DNA of 33,582 bases from CAZSVI01 sp964610205 (GTDB lineage: Bacteria; Bacillota; Clostridia; DSM-8532), in assembly GCA_964610205.1 (NCBI GenBank), contig CAZSVI010000027.1, positions 1 through 33,582 of the forward strand, written 5' to 3'. Positions 22,882 to 31,180 of this stretch are shown piece after piece (within the stretch, counting starts at the first letter, position 1; each line of letters opens with the position of its first letter). The position numbers and the translations under genes are program-made. The notes under the pieces are model-generated. The model saw nothing but the letters and a program-made list of their open reading frames with translations. It ran no database searches and was not told the DNA's origin.

Positions 22882-24729
22882 ATGGAGTATTTAGTAGTCG
22901 GCGTTGTATTTGGTCCTGTTCTCCTGTTGTTTATATCACTTCTTTTGCAGGGGAAAGGACTGCAGGTATTTGTAGAAGTTTGGGCGGTATTGTTTTTTAT
23001 AGGTTGTGTTCTTTTATTTATATATCCATTGTATTCTGTCAGCTTTCATGCACCTTCTATTTTATGGAAACTAACTTTATTAATTGTTGTGATTGTACTT
23101 TTAATATACTCAATCAGGGACAAGCATTATGTTGTTTCCGCTTTAGCCCTTGTCCAGGCGCTTTCGTTGATTATAATGGAAATAACAGCGTCACCGGCGG
23201 AGGTGGAGCCGTTCTTGTGGTTTCAGCATGACGGTAAACTTCTTTTATTAACCGGCGCTTTTATTATTATGGCCTCTATTCCGTTAATCCTCCGGTATCT
23301 TAAAAAGTATTTCAGGCAGATTCAATCGGATGCGGGTCGGATGAAGCAATCCGCAAAAGGGCTTTTCCTTCTGATGGCTTCATTTGCCGGATTGGTTGCG
23401 GCAAACAGCATTACGGGCTTGCTTTTATTCTGGCAATTAAGCTATCTTGCCAACCGTTTTTTTCATAAGTCATTTGAGCAGCATGAATCAAACAGGATAC
23501 CGCTTATTCCGGTCATTCAGCAATTAGCTCTTACAATATGGATGATTGTGATACTGATTACCGTTCAAAAAACAGGTTCCCTTGCCATAGGCAATATAAA
23601 CACAGGGTTGGGCAGCCTTACCGCATCCATGACGGCCGTATTGGTCTTTATAATGGTGATTGTAACAGGCTGCTTGATTCCTGAAAAACAAATAATAAAA
23701 ACATATTTTTCAAAACCAACGCCTGTCACAGGGTTGACCTCAATCATTTTCTCATTGATAATTCCCATTTCGGTTTTATTAAAATTCCGCATGTTATTCG
23801 CGGGGATTGACAGAGTTTTGCTGTCGCTTGTCATTGTATTCGGAGGGCTGCTAATGGCGGCCGTTGCATATTACGCGGGAATATTCCGGCGCAGCGGGAA
23901 TATTCTTGTATGTATGGTTTTGTTTGCCTCCGGGTGGGGTATATCAAATATTTTCAACGGTATGGAGAGCCTGTTTTTCACTGCCGGGTTTGCAGCGGTT
24001 ACTGCTGTAACCCTGTCCTTCCTGTTTTCATGCATTACGGTACTGGAGTACCTGAAAGGAACACAGGATGTGGAAAGGATGTATAATCTGCTGAAGGAGA
24101 TGCCGATAATAACATTTTTAATGTCCGCGGCCATGCTCTTGTTTTTGTTTGCTCCCTTTTATGCGGCGCTGCAAAGGATGGTTTTTGTGCGGTTTTTAAT
24201 CACAAATCCCATTACCATGATTCTTGCGGTTATAGGTCTTGTTCTTACGGCAGCGGTTCTTTTCAGATGGTTATCGGTTTTTTTGGCTGCCGGCAGAAAA
24301 ACAAGCATTGAAAGACAGCCATACCCGGTGATATTCAAAATTATTCTGCCTGTGTTTTTTGTGGTTACTGTTGTGTTAAACATTTTATCGGGCAATTTAT
24401 ACGATTATTTTCAGTATCAGCAGTTACCGGTCAGTTTGCTGCCCGCCGCAAATTTTGAAACATATACCGGAATGGAAGGCCTGGTAAAACTAACCGTTCC
24501 CGGGACAGGTTCAATATATCTGGCAGGAAGTCTTCTCATTCTCGCGGTTGTTTTTGTTGTTACCCGACGGCTGAACAGGGAGCAAGCCGAAGCAACACCG
24601 GAAGCCCAACGGGTTTTTTATCACTATACCCTTACCTCATGGATTCCCAAGAGCATTAATTTTGACTTATGGATACGGACAGGGTGGCTTACCGTAGTAA
24701 TTCTTCTTGTGGGGGTGGCGTTATCATGA
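22882..24729 (+). CDS. NuoL/EchA-like antiporter-type membrane subunit of a hydrogenase-related complex
   Basis: The 615-residue polytopic protein has about 14 hydrophobic segments. It is placed in the Mrp/NuoL/EchA family by SKPTPVTG (family PTPVSA motif) and LLLFWQLSYLANRFF (family FxxWELxxLxSY motif). Aligned by eye on these anchors, the conserved helix-5 Glu is Gln (about residue 185). The helix-7 Lys, 17 residues before PTPV, is Thr (about 263), and the His after PTPVSALI is Ser. The later HAFFKA lysine motif is also not recognisable. These residues normally carry proton translocation. The start ATG has GGAAAGGA upstream. The stop overlaps the next start as ATGA. It should form the membrane arm of the complex, but proton pumping is doubtful. 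Confidence 0.8.
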   Translation: MEYLVVGVVFGPVLLLFISLLLQGKGLQVFVEVWAVLFFIGCVLLFIYPLYSVSFHAPSILWKLTLLIVVIVLLIYSIRDKHYVVSALALVQALSLIIMEITASPAEVEPFLWFQHDGKLLLLTGAFIIMASIPLILRYLKKYFRQIQSDAGRMKQSAKGLFLLMASFAGLVAANSITGLLLFWQLSYLANRFFHKSFEQHESNRIPLIPVIQQLALTIWMIVILITVQKTGSLAIGNINTGLGSLTASMTAVLVFIMVIVTGCLIPEKQIIKTYFSKPTPVTGLTSIIFSLIIPISVLLKFRMLFAGIDRVLLSLVIVFGGLLMAAVAYYAGIFRRSGNILVCMVLFASGWGISNIFNGMESLFFTAGFAAVTAVTLSFLFSCITVLEYLKGTQDVERMYNLLKEMPIITFLMSAAMLLFLFAPFYAALQRMVFVRFLITNPITMILAVIGLVLTAAVLFRWLSVFLAAGRKTSIERQPYPVIFKIILPVFFVVTVVLNILSGNLYDYFQYQQLPVSLLPAANFETYTGMEGLVKLTVPGTGSIYLAGSLLILAVVFVVTRRLNREQAEATPEAQRVFYHYTLTSWIPKSINFDLWIRTGWLTVVILLVGVALS

Positions 24730-25574
24730 TTACAGCAATGATATGGTTTTTCGGTGTTATTACTGCCGTAACGATACTTCACCTTATTGAGAATTATATC
24801 GGAAGCATTCAGCCGGGGAGAAACAGCACATACATACTGCAGCCTGTATATAAATACATAAAGCTTTTCAGTAAAAAAAGCCGGAATGAACATTTTCTTA
24901 CCGGGTGGTTATCAGCGGGAGCGTTATGGTTTGGTCTTGCAGCCCTGTGGATGACTGTTTCCGGAGGGAACTATCTTTTTATTCTTTCGGTGCTGATAAT
25001 GATGGAATTATTTATACTGACCGGAGCATGCAGTTCGAAGGAGCTGTTTGGCACAATGGCGGCCCAAAGGGGAATTGCGCGTTTTATAATCTGGAGTTTT
25101 ACCTGTATGGTAACGGCAGCTTCCCTGTATAAAGTAACAGGAACCCTGGAGCTTGGGAAAATTCTTGAGTACTCGTCTGTGTATTCACTTTTGCGTCATC
25201 TTCCGTTAAACTTAGCCTCCCTGTTCATTGTGTTTATGCTTAAGAGCAATATTTGCAATTTTGATTTTGGCATTACCGGGAAAGGGATGTCTTTTCTGGA
25301 TGCAGCCCTATACACACCCTACAGCGGATGGGATCTTGCGGTTATTCAACTGACCCAATGGGTAGAGACCGGTGTATGGCTTAAGCTTATATCCGTGTTT
25401 TTACCATGGAAACCCTGGATATCGTTTATAATATCGGCGGTTGTATATCTGGGTGTACTCCTTGCGGATGGGTTTATTCCAAAACAGTCATGGAAAAGGG
25501 TTGCGCGTAATGCATGGATCTGGGCCGGAGGTATGGCTGTCATTAATTATATCTGGCTGTACATGCTGATATAA
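24726..25574 (+). CDS. NuoH/EchB/HycD-like membrane subunit
   Basis: ATG 24726 overlaps the previous stop (ATGA), giving 282 residues, a normal EchB/HycD length, with about eight hydrophobic segments. The loop after helix 1 reads GRNSTYILQPVYKYIKLFSK, corresponding to the family RxGPxxxQPxxDxxKLxxKE. SSKELFGTMAAQRG corresponds to the second conserved loop. YSGWDLAVIQLTQWVET corresponds to the late YSGPxxALxE segment, with the usual acidic residues shifted or lost. In Ech and complex I this subunit anchors the catalytic arm and lines the first part of the ion path. It sits between the NuoL-like and NuoB-like genes, the usual ech gene order. Confidence 0.8.
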   Translation: MITAMIWFFGVITAVTILHLIENYIGSIQPGRNSTYILQPVYKYIKLFSKKSRNEHFLTGWLSAGALWFGLAALWMTVSGGNYLFILSVLIMMELFILTGACSSKELFGTMAAQRGIARFIIWSFTCMVTAASLYKVTGTLELGKILEYSSVYSLLRHLPLNLASLFIVFMLKSNICNFDFGITGKGMSFLDAALYTPYSGWDLAVIQLTQWVETGVWLKLISVFLPWKPWISFIISAVVYLGVLLADGFIPKQSWKRVARNAWIWAGGMAVINYIWLYMLI

Positions 25575-25605
25575 GGATATGGATACTGTAAAGGAGAGTA
25601 GTTAG

Positions 25606-26043
25606 ATGGGTTGGCTAAAAAGTATCAGAGCCCGTTCAATATCAGTGCTGGTAATTCAGGCCGGCGGATGCAGGGGATGCGCCCTTCAGTTTTCCATGGC
25701 GCTTTCACAGAACATATCCGTAAAAGGTATTACGATAACAGGAAATCCGAAACACGCTGATGTTTTGCTTATTACAGGTTGCATTAATGAAAAATCAAGA
25801 GAAAATATGAGAAGCATATACAAACAGATGCCGTCTCCTAAAGCAGTTATTGCAGCGGGAGCATGTTCATGCTCCGGAAGCCTTTTTTGCAGTGAAAATA
25901 ACAGGGTATATCCGGCTGAAGACGTGATACCGGTTGACTCATGGGTCAGGGGCTGCACGCCAGGTTTTGATGAAATGCTGGAAGCGGTCCGCAGAGCGAT
26001 AGAATGCGTATGCGAGGAGAAGGGACGCGGGGGGGGAACATGA
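25606..26043 (+). CDS. NuoB/EchC-like small subunit with one [4Fe-4S] cluster
   Basis: This is a 145-residue soluble protein. Cys22 and Cys25 (GGCRGC), Cys87 (AAGACSCSG) and Cys117 (VRGCTP) are the four ligands of the proximal [4Fe-4S] cluster (N2 in complex I). PKAVIAAGACSCSG and DVIPVDSWVRGC match the family closely. The cluster therefore appears intact, although the partner subunit lacks a NiFe site. AAAGGAG lies 11 bases before the ATG, 31 bases after the NuoH-like gene, and the stop overlaps the next start as ATGA. It should pass electrons at the interface with the large subunit, but no ferredoxin-type feeder subunit is encoded beside it. Confidence 0.88.
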   Translation: MGWLKSIRARSISVLVIQAGGCRGCALQFSMALSQNISVKGITITGNPKHADVLLITGCINEKSRENMRSIYKQMPSPKAVIAAGACSCSGSLFCSENNRVYPAEDVIPVDSWVRGCTPGFDEMLEAVRRAIECVCEEKGRGGGT

Positions 26044-27404
26044 GCAGGAAATGGAGTGAAAAACAGAGCGGGGCTTTACTGGGTAAGTGGTATACCCTAA
26101 AATCCATGGGATATGAGCTCCTCCTTATAAATACCGAAACAACGGATAAACAGTTAACAATAGAGTATAAGCTGGAGAAAGAGGGCCATATTGAATCAGT
26201 TGAAATATCCGTTCCGCCAGGCATCGTTATACCGTCAGTTGCTGAGGTTTTTCCTCAGGGTGAACATATGCAGTGTGAAATAGCACAATTATTTCCAATT
26301 CAATTTGGCAGCGGAGAGACAGAAGAATTCTACAAAGACGGATATTCCTTAATTGAATGGGGACCGTATCACCCACTGCTTCCCGAACCGATGAAGCTAA
26401 AGATTCTTATGAAGGATGAAGTAATTTACAGGACGCATATTGAAACAGGTTATAACTACCGTGGAACCGAAAACCTGTGTGCCGGGATGAAGGCGGAGGA
26501 TTGCCTGATACTTCTGGAGAGAATATCACTGCTTAATGGTATTCCCATAGGGCTTGCATTTATTAATGCCGTGGAGAAAATCAACGGGATGGAAATTCTC
26601 GAAAAAGCCGGCTGGATCCGGATGCTTATTAACGAAATGAGCATTCTTCAGGCAAATCTGCAGGGGCTTAACTATACTGCCCAGTCTCTGGGCCTTTCTG
26701 CAGACAGTGCGGTAATTTTCAGACTAATTTGCTTATACCGGGAGGCGGTTGCGCAAATCAGTGAACACCCGTTGCTTTTCGGTATGGTAAAAGTCGGTGG
26801 GTTAAGCAGGGATATACCTCGTGACAGGCTATATGCTGTTAATGCTGTTCTCCATGAAATGGAAAAAGAACTGAGGGATATTAAAAAGAGATGGGAAAGC
26901 ACCCCATCCATTTCAAAAAGGTTAAAAGAGACAGGCCGGCTGGATGAAAAAGATGCTGTGAAATTGACGGGACGACCGGCCAGGGCAGCGGGAAAACCAC
27001 ATGATTCAAGGAAATACTCAAATCTGCCCTATGAAAAGTTGTCTTATAATATCCCTGTTACCGAAGGCAGTAATTGTTTCGCCAGGGTGATCCTGAAGCT
27101 GGAGGACTTGCTGCAATCCCTGGATCTAATTGATCAGGCAATTGAGAATTTGCCTAAAGGAGATGTAAAAGAACAGGTGATGGTAAATGGCAGCGGAACG
27201 GCTATGGTTCGTGAACCTGAAGCGAATGGAGAGTTGATTGTCTTTGTGAAACAGGAAGAAGGACATGTTGCCTCACTAAAAATCAGAAATTCTTCGGCAT
27301 TGCATCTTCCATTTCTGGCGGGTTGTCTGGAAGGAACCGAATTGACAGATCTTCCCTTGGTTTTATCCAGTTTTGATTTGGATTTATCAGGTATGGAAAA
27401 ATAG
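26040..27404 (+). CDS. NuoC-NuoD/HycE-like fused large subunit lacking NiFe ligands
   Basis: From ATG 26040, 454 residues comprise a NuoC-like domain (about 1-105, with IPSVAEVFPQGEHMQCEIAQ) and a NuoD/hydrogenase-large-subunit domain starting at WGPYHPLLPEPMKLK. GYNYRGTENLCAGM matches the family GYxHRGxExL motif. The first NiFe motif, normally ERxCGIC, reads ERISLLN (Ser163 and Asn166 replace the cysteines). The second, normally DPCxxC, reads DLDLSG (Asp448 and Gly451 replace them). Four cysteine ligands are lost, so it cannot hold a normal NiFe site. This matches the energy-converting hydrogenase-related (Ehr) class rather than a hydrogenase. NuoC-NuoD fusion is as in HycE. It closes the operon; the palindrome at 27492 follows. 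Confidence 0.85.
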   Translation: MSRKWSEKQSGALLGKWYTLKSMGYELLLINTETTDKQLTIEYKLEKEGHIESVEISVPPGIVIPSVAEVFPQGEHMQCEIAQLFPIQFGSGETEEFYKDGYSLIEWGPYHPLLPEPMKLKILMKDEVIYRTHIETGYNYRGTENLCAGMKAEDCLILLERISLLNGIPIGLAFINAVEKINGMEILEKAGWIRMLINEMSILQANLQGLNYTAQSLGLSADSAVIFRLICLYREAVAQISEHPLLFGMVKVGGLSRDIPRDRLYAVNAVLHEMEKELRDIKKRWESTPSISKRLKETGRLDEKDAVKLTGRPARAAGKPHDSRKYSNLPYEKLSYNIPVTEGSNCFARVILKLEDLLQSLDLIDQAIENLPKGDVKEQVMVNGSGTAMVREPEANGELIVFVKQEEGHVASLKIRNSSALHLPFLAGCLEGTELTDLPLVLSSFDLDLSGMEK

Positions 27405-27439
27405 TTTAAACATAGTTAGATTAATACTTTCGAAAGATT

Positions 27440-27464
27440 TATTTTGTATACAATAAACAAAATA
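27440..27464. promoter_or_regulatory. Inverted repeat in the hydrogenase-related / Rnf spacer
   Basis: TATTTTGT and ACAAAATA form a perfect 8-bp inverted repeat with a 9-base spacer. The inner TTGT-9-ACAA resembles a Rex redox-sensor site (TTGT-10-ACAA) but is one base short. It could be an operator for the rnf promoter. Confidence 0.35.
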
Positions 27465-27491
27465 TATTCACAAAAGCGGTATCATATGTTA

Positions 27492-27537
27492 TTATAACAA
27501 CGGAAGCAATTGCTTGCAATTGCTTTAGTTGTTATAA
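27492..27537. repeat. 46-bp two-tier palindrome between the hydrogenase-related and rnf operons
   Basis: TTATAACAAC pairs perfectly with GTTGTTATAA, and inside it AAGCAATTGC pairs with GCAATTGCTT around TT. Only a 2-by-2 internal mismatch separates the stems. No T-tract follows directly, so it is not a standard terminator. It could cap the upstream mRNA or act as a bidirectional stop. Confidence 0.85.
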
Positions 27538-27604
27538 AGCATAAAAAGATTATGTTTCAACCGGATTTTTAGGTGTTGATTTGATATAAGGCGGGGGTGG
27601 GGAT

Positions 27605-28918
27605 TTGTTATTAACAAAGTTATTTCGCGGAGGTGTGCCTGTACCGCACAGGAAACATACAGCCGAATCCGGAACCGTAATAATGGATACTCCGGCTAAA
27701 GTGATTATTCCGATGATACAGCATATTGGAGCTCCCTGTTTGCCACTGGTAAAAAAGGGTGAACAGGTAAAGGTCGGGCAGGTGGTTGGTGATTCCGAAG
27801 CTTTTGTGTCATCACCTGTACACTCAAGTGTTTCCGGTATCGTTACAAAGGTTGAACCAATGCTTTACGCAAGCGGAAAGCTGGTTATGTCGGTTGAAAT
27901 CGAAACCGATGGGAAACAGGAGAAGTGGGAAGGACTTGCCGTTCCTGTTGTGGAAAGAAAAGAACAGTTTTTAAAGGCGGTACGCGGCTCAGGTCTTGTC
28001 GGTTTAGGCGGCGCGGGTTTTCCTGCTCATGTGAAACTTAATCCCTCGAAGGATAAAGAGGTGGATTACTTAATTATCAACGGAGCCGAATGTGAACCCT
28101 ATATTACATCCGACTACAGAGAGTTTATGGAAAACCCTTCCGGGATTATTGAAGGGATTCAGATGGTTATGGATAAAGTGGGTATTCCAAGAGCCATTAT
28201 CGGGATTGAAGACAACAAACCGGCAGCCATTTCTTTGATGAAGGAAAAAGCAAGTACCGACAACAGGATATCCGTTTATTCTCTTCGTTCAAGATACCCC
28301 CAGGGAGCCGAGAAAATACTGATTTATACTACAACCGGAAGGAAAGTTCCTCCCGGAAAGCTGCCTGCCGATGTTGGATGCATTGTTATGAATGTGAACA
28401 GCGTATCATTTATAGCAAGCTTCATAAAAACCGGTATGCCCTTAGTTAATAAGCGCGTAACGGTGGATGGCAGTGTGGTAAGGCAGCCGATGAACATAGA
28501 GGTTCCGATTGGAACATCTCTGGCCGATGTATTTGAGTTTTGCGGTGGATTTACCTCCAGTCCGTATAAGATTCTAATGGGCGGGCCTATGATGGGAATA
28601 GCCCAGTATTCCCTTGAAACATCAGTAATTAAAGTTACTAACGCTATATTAGCTCTGGATAAAAAAGAAGGGGATCTCCCCCCGGAGTCCCCATGTATCC
28701 GCTGCGGACACTGTGTTTCGTCATGCCCTATGAATTTGCTGCCCTTGCACATCGATCGTCTGGTAATGGCTGATCGTTATGAGGAACTGGATAAGTTTCA
28801 TGTTCTGGATTGTATAGAATGCGGGAGTTGCTCCTATTCCTGTCCGGCAAAAAGGCATCTGGTTCAGTCTATTCGGCTTGGGAAAGAGACTTATAGAAGG
28901 AAAAACCAAAAAACCTGA
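27605..28918 (+). CDS. rnfC: Rnf complex subunit RnfC
   Basis: RnfC is the peripheral flavin and iron-sulfur subunit of the ferredoxin:NAD+ oxidoreductase Rnf, where NAD(H) is thought to react. The 437-residue protein has a NuoF-like flavin/nucleotide segment (GLVGLGGAGFPAHVK, NGAECEPYITSD). Two C-terminal [4Fe-4S] ferredoxin motifs follow, CIRCGHCVSSCP and CIECGSCSYSCP. TTG is the start, after a G-rich AGGCGGGGGTGGGG site. It opens rnfCDGEA-B. The enzyme couples reduced ferredoxin oxidation by NAD+ to Na+ or H+ export; the ion cannot be told from this subunit. Confidence 0.96.
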   Translation: MLLTKLFRGGVPVPHRKHTAESGTVIMDTPAKVIIPMIQHIGAPCLPLVKKGEQVKVGQVVGDSEAFVSSPVHSSVSGIVTKVEPMLYASGKLVMSVEIETDGKQEKWEGLAVPVVERKEQFLKAVRGSGLVGLGGAGFPAHVKLNPSKDKEVDYLIINGAECEPYITSDYREFMENPSGIIEGIQMVMDKVGIPRAIIGIEDNKPAAISLMKEKASTDNRISVYSLRSRYPQGAEKILIYTTTGRKVPPGKLPADVGCIVMNVNSVSFIASFIKTGMPLVNKRVTVDGSVVRQPMNIEVPIGTSLADVFEFCGGFTSSPYKILMGGPMMGIAQYSLETSVIKVTNAILALDKKEGDLPPESPCIRCGHCVSSCPMNLLPLHIDRLVMADRYEELDKFHVLDCIECGSCSYSCPAKRHLVQSIRLGKETYRRKNQKT

Positions 28919-28952
28919 TGAAAAACGGAAAGAGGATTGAGGTGAAATCACT

Positions 28953-29948
28953 TTGGGAAATAGACTGTTTGTATGTTCATCGCCACATTTACGGGACACC
29001 GGTTCAACGCGGAGAATCATGCTGGATGTTATACTGGCTTTATTACCGGCAGTGATTGCGGGCATCTGGTTTTTCGGGATAAGGGCTGCTCTTGTGATTT
29101 TGGTTACCACAGTATCTGCGGTTTTTACCGAGTACCTGATGAGGCGAGGCCTTAAAAGAGAGCAGACAATATCGGACTTGAGTGCTGTTGTAACCGGACT
29201 TTTACTTGCTTTAAACCTGCCCCCGTCAATTCCTGTCTGGATTGCGATTATCGGTGCGGTCATTGCGATCGCCCTGATAAAACAATTATTTGGAGGGTTG
29301 GGGCAGAACTTCATGAATCCGGCTCTTGGCGCTAGGGTAATTCTGGTTGTCGCATGGGCCCGTTCAATGACGGCATGGACCGCGCCTATTACCAATTTAA
29401 TATCCGGTGCCGCGGATGCGGCATCTTCCGCAACCCCTGTTGACGCGATAGCAACATCAACACCGCTCAGCGTATTAAAAGAGAGCGGAGAAATTATTTT
29501 TTCCTATTATGATTTATTCTGGGGCAGTATTGCCGGGTGCATCGGTGAAACCTCAGCTTTTGCCATATTGCTGGGGTTTGCTTACCTGCTGCTGAGGAGA
29601 GTTATTACCTGGCGGATACCGTTATTCTTTACCGGAACGGTTGCGCTTTTAACATGGGTTTTCGGCCCGAATGGAATGTTTACGGGAGATGCTTTATATC
29701 ATGTATTATCGGGCGGTCTTTTGCTTGGGGCAATATTTATGGCAACCGATTATGCCACAAGTCCCATTACAAAAAAGGGAGCCGTTATTTTTGCAATCGG
29801 CTGCGGTGTTTTAACGGCATTATTCCGTTTGTTCGGGAATATGCCGGAAGGCGTTTCCTTCGCGATAATATTGATGAATATCGTTACACCGCTTATTGAC
29901 CGTTATACCGTCCCTGTTAGCTTTGGAGGTGAGCGTCGTGTGGAATAG
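28953..29948 (+). CDS. rnfD: Rnf complex subunit RnfD
   Basis: This is a 331-residue integral membrane subunit with about nine to ten hydrophobic segments. The family's covalent FMN site is represented by VDAIATSTPLSVLKE, in which the Thr of TPL should carry FMN. The usual ATPL reads STPL. NPALGARVILVVAWARSM is a conserved RnfD/NqrB loop. TTG 28953 is the start, with AGGTG eight bases upstream and 34 bases after rnfC. Its last bases overlap the rnfG start. RnfD is part of the electron and ion path through the membrane. Confidence 0.95.
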   Translation: MGNRLFVCSSPHLRDTGSTRRIMLDVILALLPAVIAGIWFFGIRAALVILVTTVSAVFTEYLMRRGLKREQTISDLSAVVTGLLLALNLPPSIPVWIAIIGAVIAIALIKQLFGGLGQNFMNPALGARVILVVAWARSMTAWTAPITNLISGAADAASSATPVDAIATSTPLSVLKESGEIIFSYYDLFWGSIAGCIGETSAFAILLGFAYLLLRRVITWRIPLFFTGTVALLTWVFGPNGMFTGDALYHVLSGGLLLGAIFMATDYATSPITKKGAVIFAIGCGVLTALFRLFGNMPEGVSFAIILMNIVTPLIDRYTVPVSFGGERRVE

Positions 29949-30507
29949 TATGATTAAGCCTACCCTGGTTCTTTTTCTGGTTTGTGTTGTTATAGCGGGT
30001 TCATTGGCATTTGTTAACAGAGCTACGGATGATGTCATAGAAGCAAGGACAAAGGCAGAACAGGAAGAGTTTCGGAAGCAGGTTATGGATAAGGCCGACA
30101 CCTTCGAGATGGTTAATCCGGAAGGTATTCCCCAGGAGGTAACGGAAGTTTACGCAGCCTTCAATGGTACTGATATTGTCGGGTATGTCATCGGTGTCGC
30201 CCCGAAAGGATATGGCGGAAATATCGGTATGATAGTTGGAGTCAGTATGGAAGGACAGGTTACGGGAGTTATTATAGGTGATCATAATGAAACGCCGGGT
30301 TTGGGGTCCAGGGCAAAAGAACCGGGTTTTATCAGTCAATTCACAGGCATCAGTATGAAAGATACGCTAACGGTCGTTAAGCAGGAAAAAAAATCATCAA
30401 ACGAAATCCAGGCACTAAGCGGCGCTACCATTACATCCAGGGCGGTAACAGAGGGAGTAAGCGCCGCGCTTGAGATGGCTGAAATGATGATAGAAGGAGG
30501 GAATTGA
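29938..30507 (+). CDS. rnfG: Rnf complex subunit RnfG
   Basis: GTG 29938 is preceded by GGAGGTGAG and overlaps rnfD by 11 bases. This start gives 189 residues with a single N-terminal transmembrane helix and an extracytoplasmic FMN-binding domain. LSGATITSRAV contains the covalent flavin site (SGATxT). GDHNETPGLGSRAKEPGF is another strongly conserved family segment. RnfG carries electrons on the outer side of the membrane in the Rnf relay. An earlier ATG (29896) would add 14 residues inside rnfD without a binding site and is unlikely. Confidence 0.95.
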   Translation: MWNSMIKPTLVLFLVCVVIAGSLAFVNRATDDVIEARTKAEQEEFRKQVMDKADTFEMVNPEGIPQEVTEVYAAFNGTDIVGYVIGVAPKGYGGNIGMIVGVSMEGQVTGVIIGDHNETPGLGSRAKEPGFISQFTGISMKDTLTVVKQEKKSSNEIQALSGATITSRAVTEGVSAALEMAEMMIEGGN

Positions 30508-30508
30508 C

Positions 30509-31180
30509 ATGAAAAAACCACTGTCGGTTTTAACCAATGGCATTATGCGGGAAAACCCCGTTCTTAAAATGGTTCTGGGAATGTGCCCTTCGCTGGCTGT
30601 AACTACCATGGCAAAAAACGGAATTGGCATGGGCGTTGCCGCAACCTTTGTGCTGCTGGGGTCGAATATTGTTATATCCCTTATTCGCAAAGCCGTACCC
30701 GACAAGGTAAGAATTCCGGTTTTTATTACTGTAATCGCCGGATTTACAACCATTGTACAGATGCTTTTGCATGCGTATCTGCCGGACATATATAAAGAGC
30801 TGGGTATTTTTATACCACTTATCGTTGTCAACTGTATCATTCTCGCTAGGGCTGAAATGTTTGCAAGCAAAAACAATACGGGGATGTCAATACTTGACGC
30901 CATCGGAATGGGTGCGGGTTTTACTCTTGCCCTGCTTATTATCGGCTCCATCCGTGAAATTCTTGGCGCCGGTACATGGATGGGAATTACGCTTACAAAG
31001 GATTTATTTGATCCGGCTGTTATAATGATCCTGCCCCCGGGCGGATTTCTGGCCTTTGGTTTCATAATAGCGGCTATAAATAAATTCTCCTTTCTTAAAA
31101 TCCGTAACAAGGAAATCGTTTCGGGCTGCGATATGAATTGTGGAGGATGCACTGCCGGACATAACGGAGGTGAGCGGTAA
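30509..31180 (+). CDS. rnfE: Rnf complex subunit RnfE, with Cys-rich tail
   Basis: This is a 223-residue membrane protein with six hydrophobic helices. It has the half-repeat features of RnfE/NqrD (ENPVLKMVLGMCPSLAVT, IPLIVVNCIILARAE, GMGAGFTLALLIIGSIREIL). With RnfA it forms the inverted pair that holds an iron-sulfur centre inside the membrane. It begins one base after the rnfG stop, with AGGAGG inside rnfG, and its TAA overlaps the rnfA ATG. The C-terminal tail, SGCDMNCGGCTAGHNGGER, is unusually rich in Cys and Gly and could bind metal; I do not know how common it is. Confidence 0.95.
   Translation: MKKPLSVLTNGIMRENPVLKMVLGMCPSLAVTTMAKNGIGMGVAATFVLLGSNIVISLIRKAVPDKVRIPVFITVIAGFTTIVQMLLHAYLPDIYKELGIFIPLIVVNCIILARAEMFASKNNTGMSILDAIGMGAGFTLALLIIGSIREILGAGTWMGITLTKDLFDPAVIMILPPGGFLAFGFIIAAINKFSFLKIRNKEIVSGCDMNCGGCTAGHNGGER

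Noticed and set aside
26040..27404. Functional group 4 NiFe hydrogenase
   Set aside because: Both cysteine pairs that hold the NiFe site are replaced, so a hydrogenase call is not justified.
28721..29395. 224-codon minus-strand frame opposite rnfC/rnfD
   Set aside because: Shadow of strongly supported rnf genes; low-complexity product.
30415..31152. 245-codon minus-strand frame opposite rnfE
   Set aside because: It lies entirely antisense to rnfG/rnfE, which have clear family motifs, and its product has no domain character.
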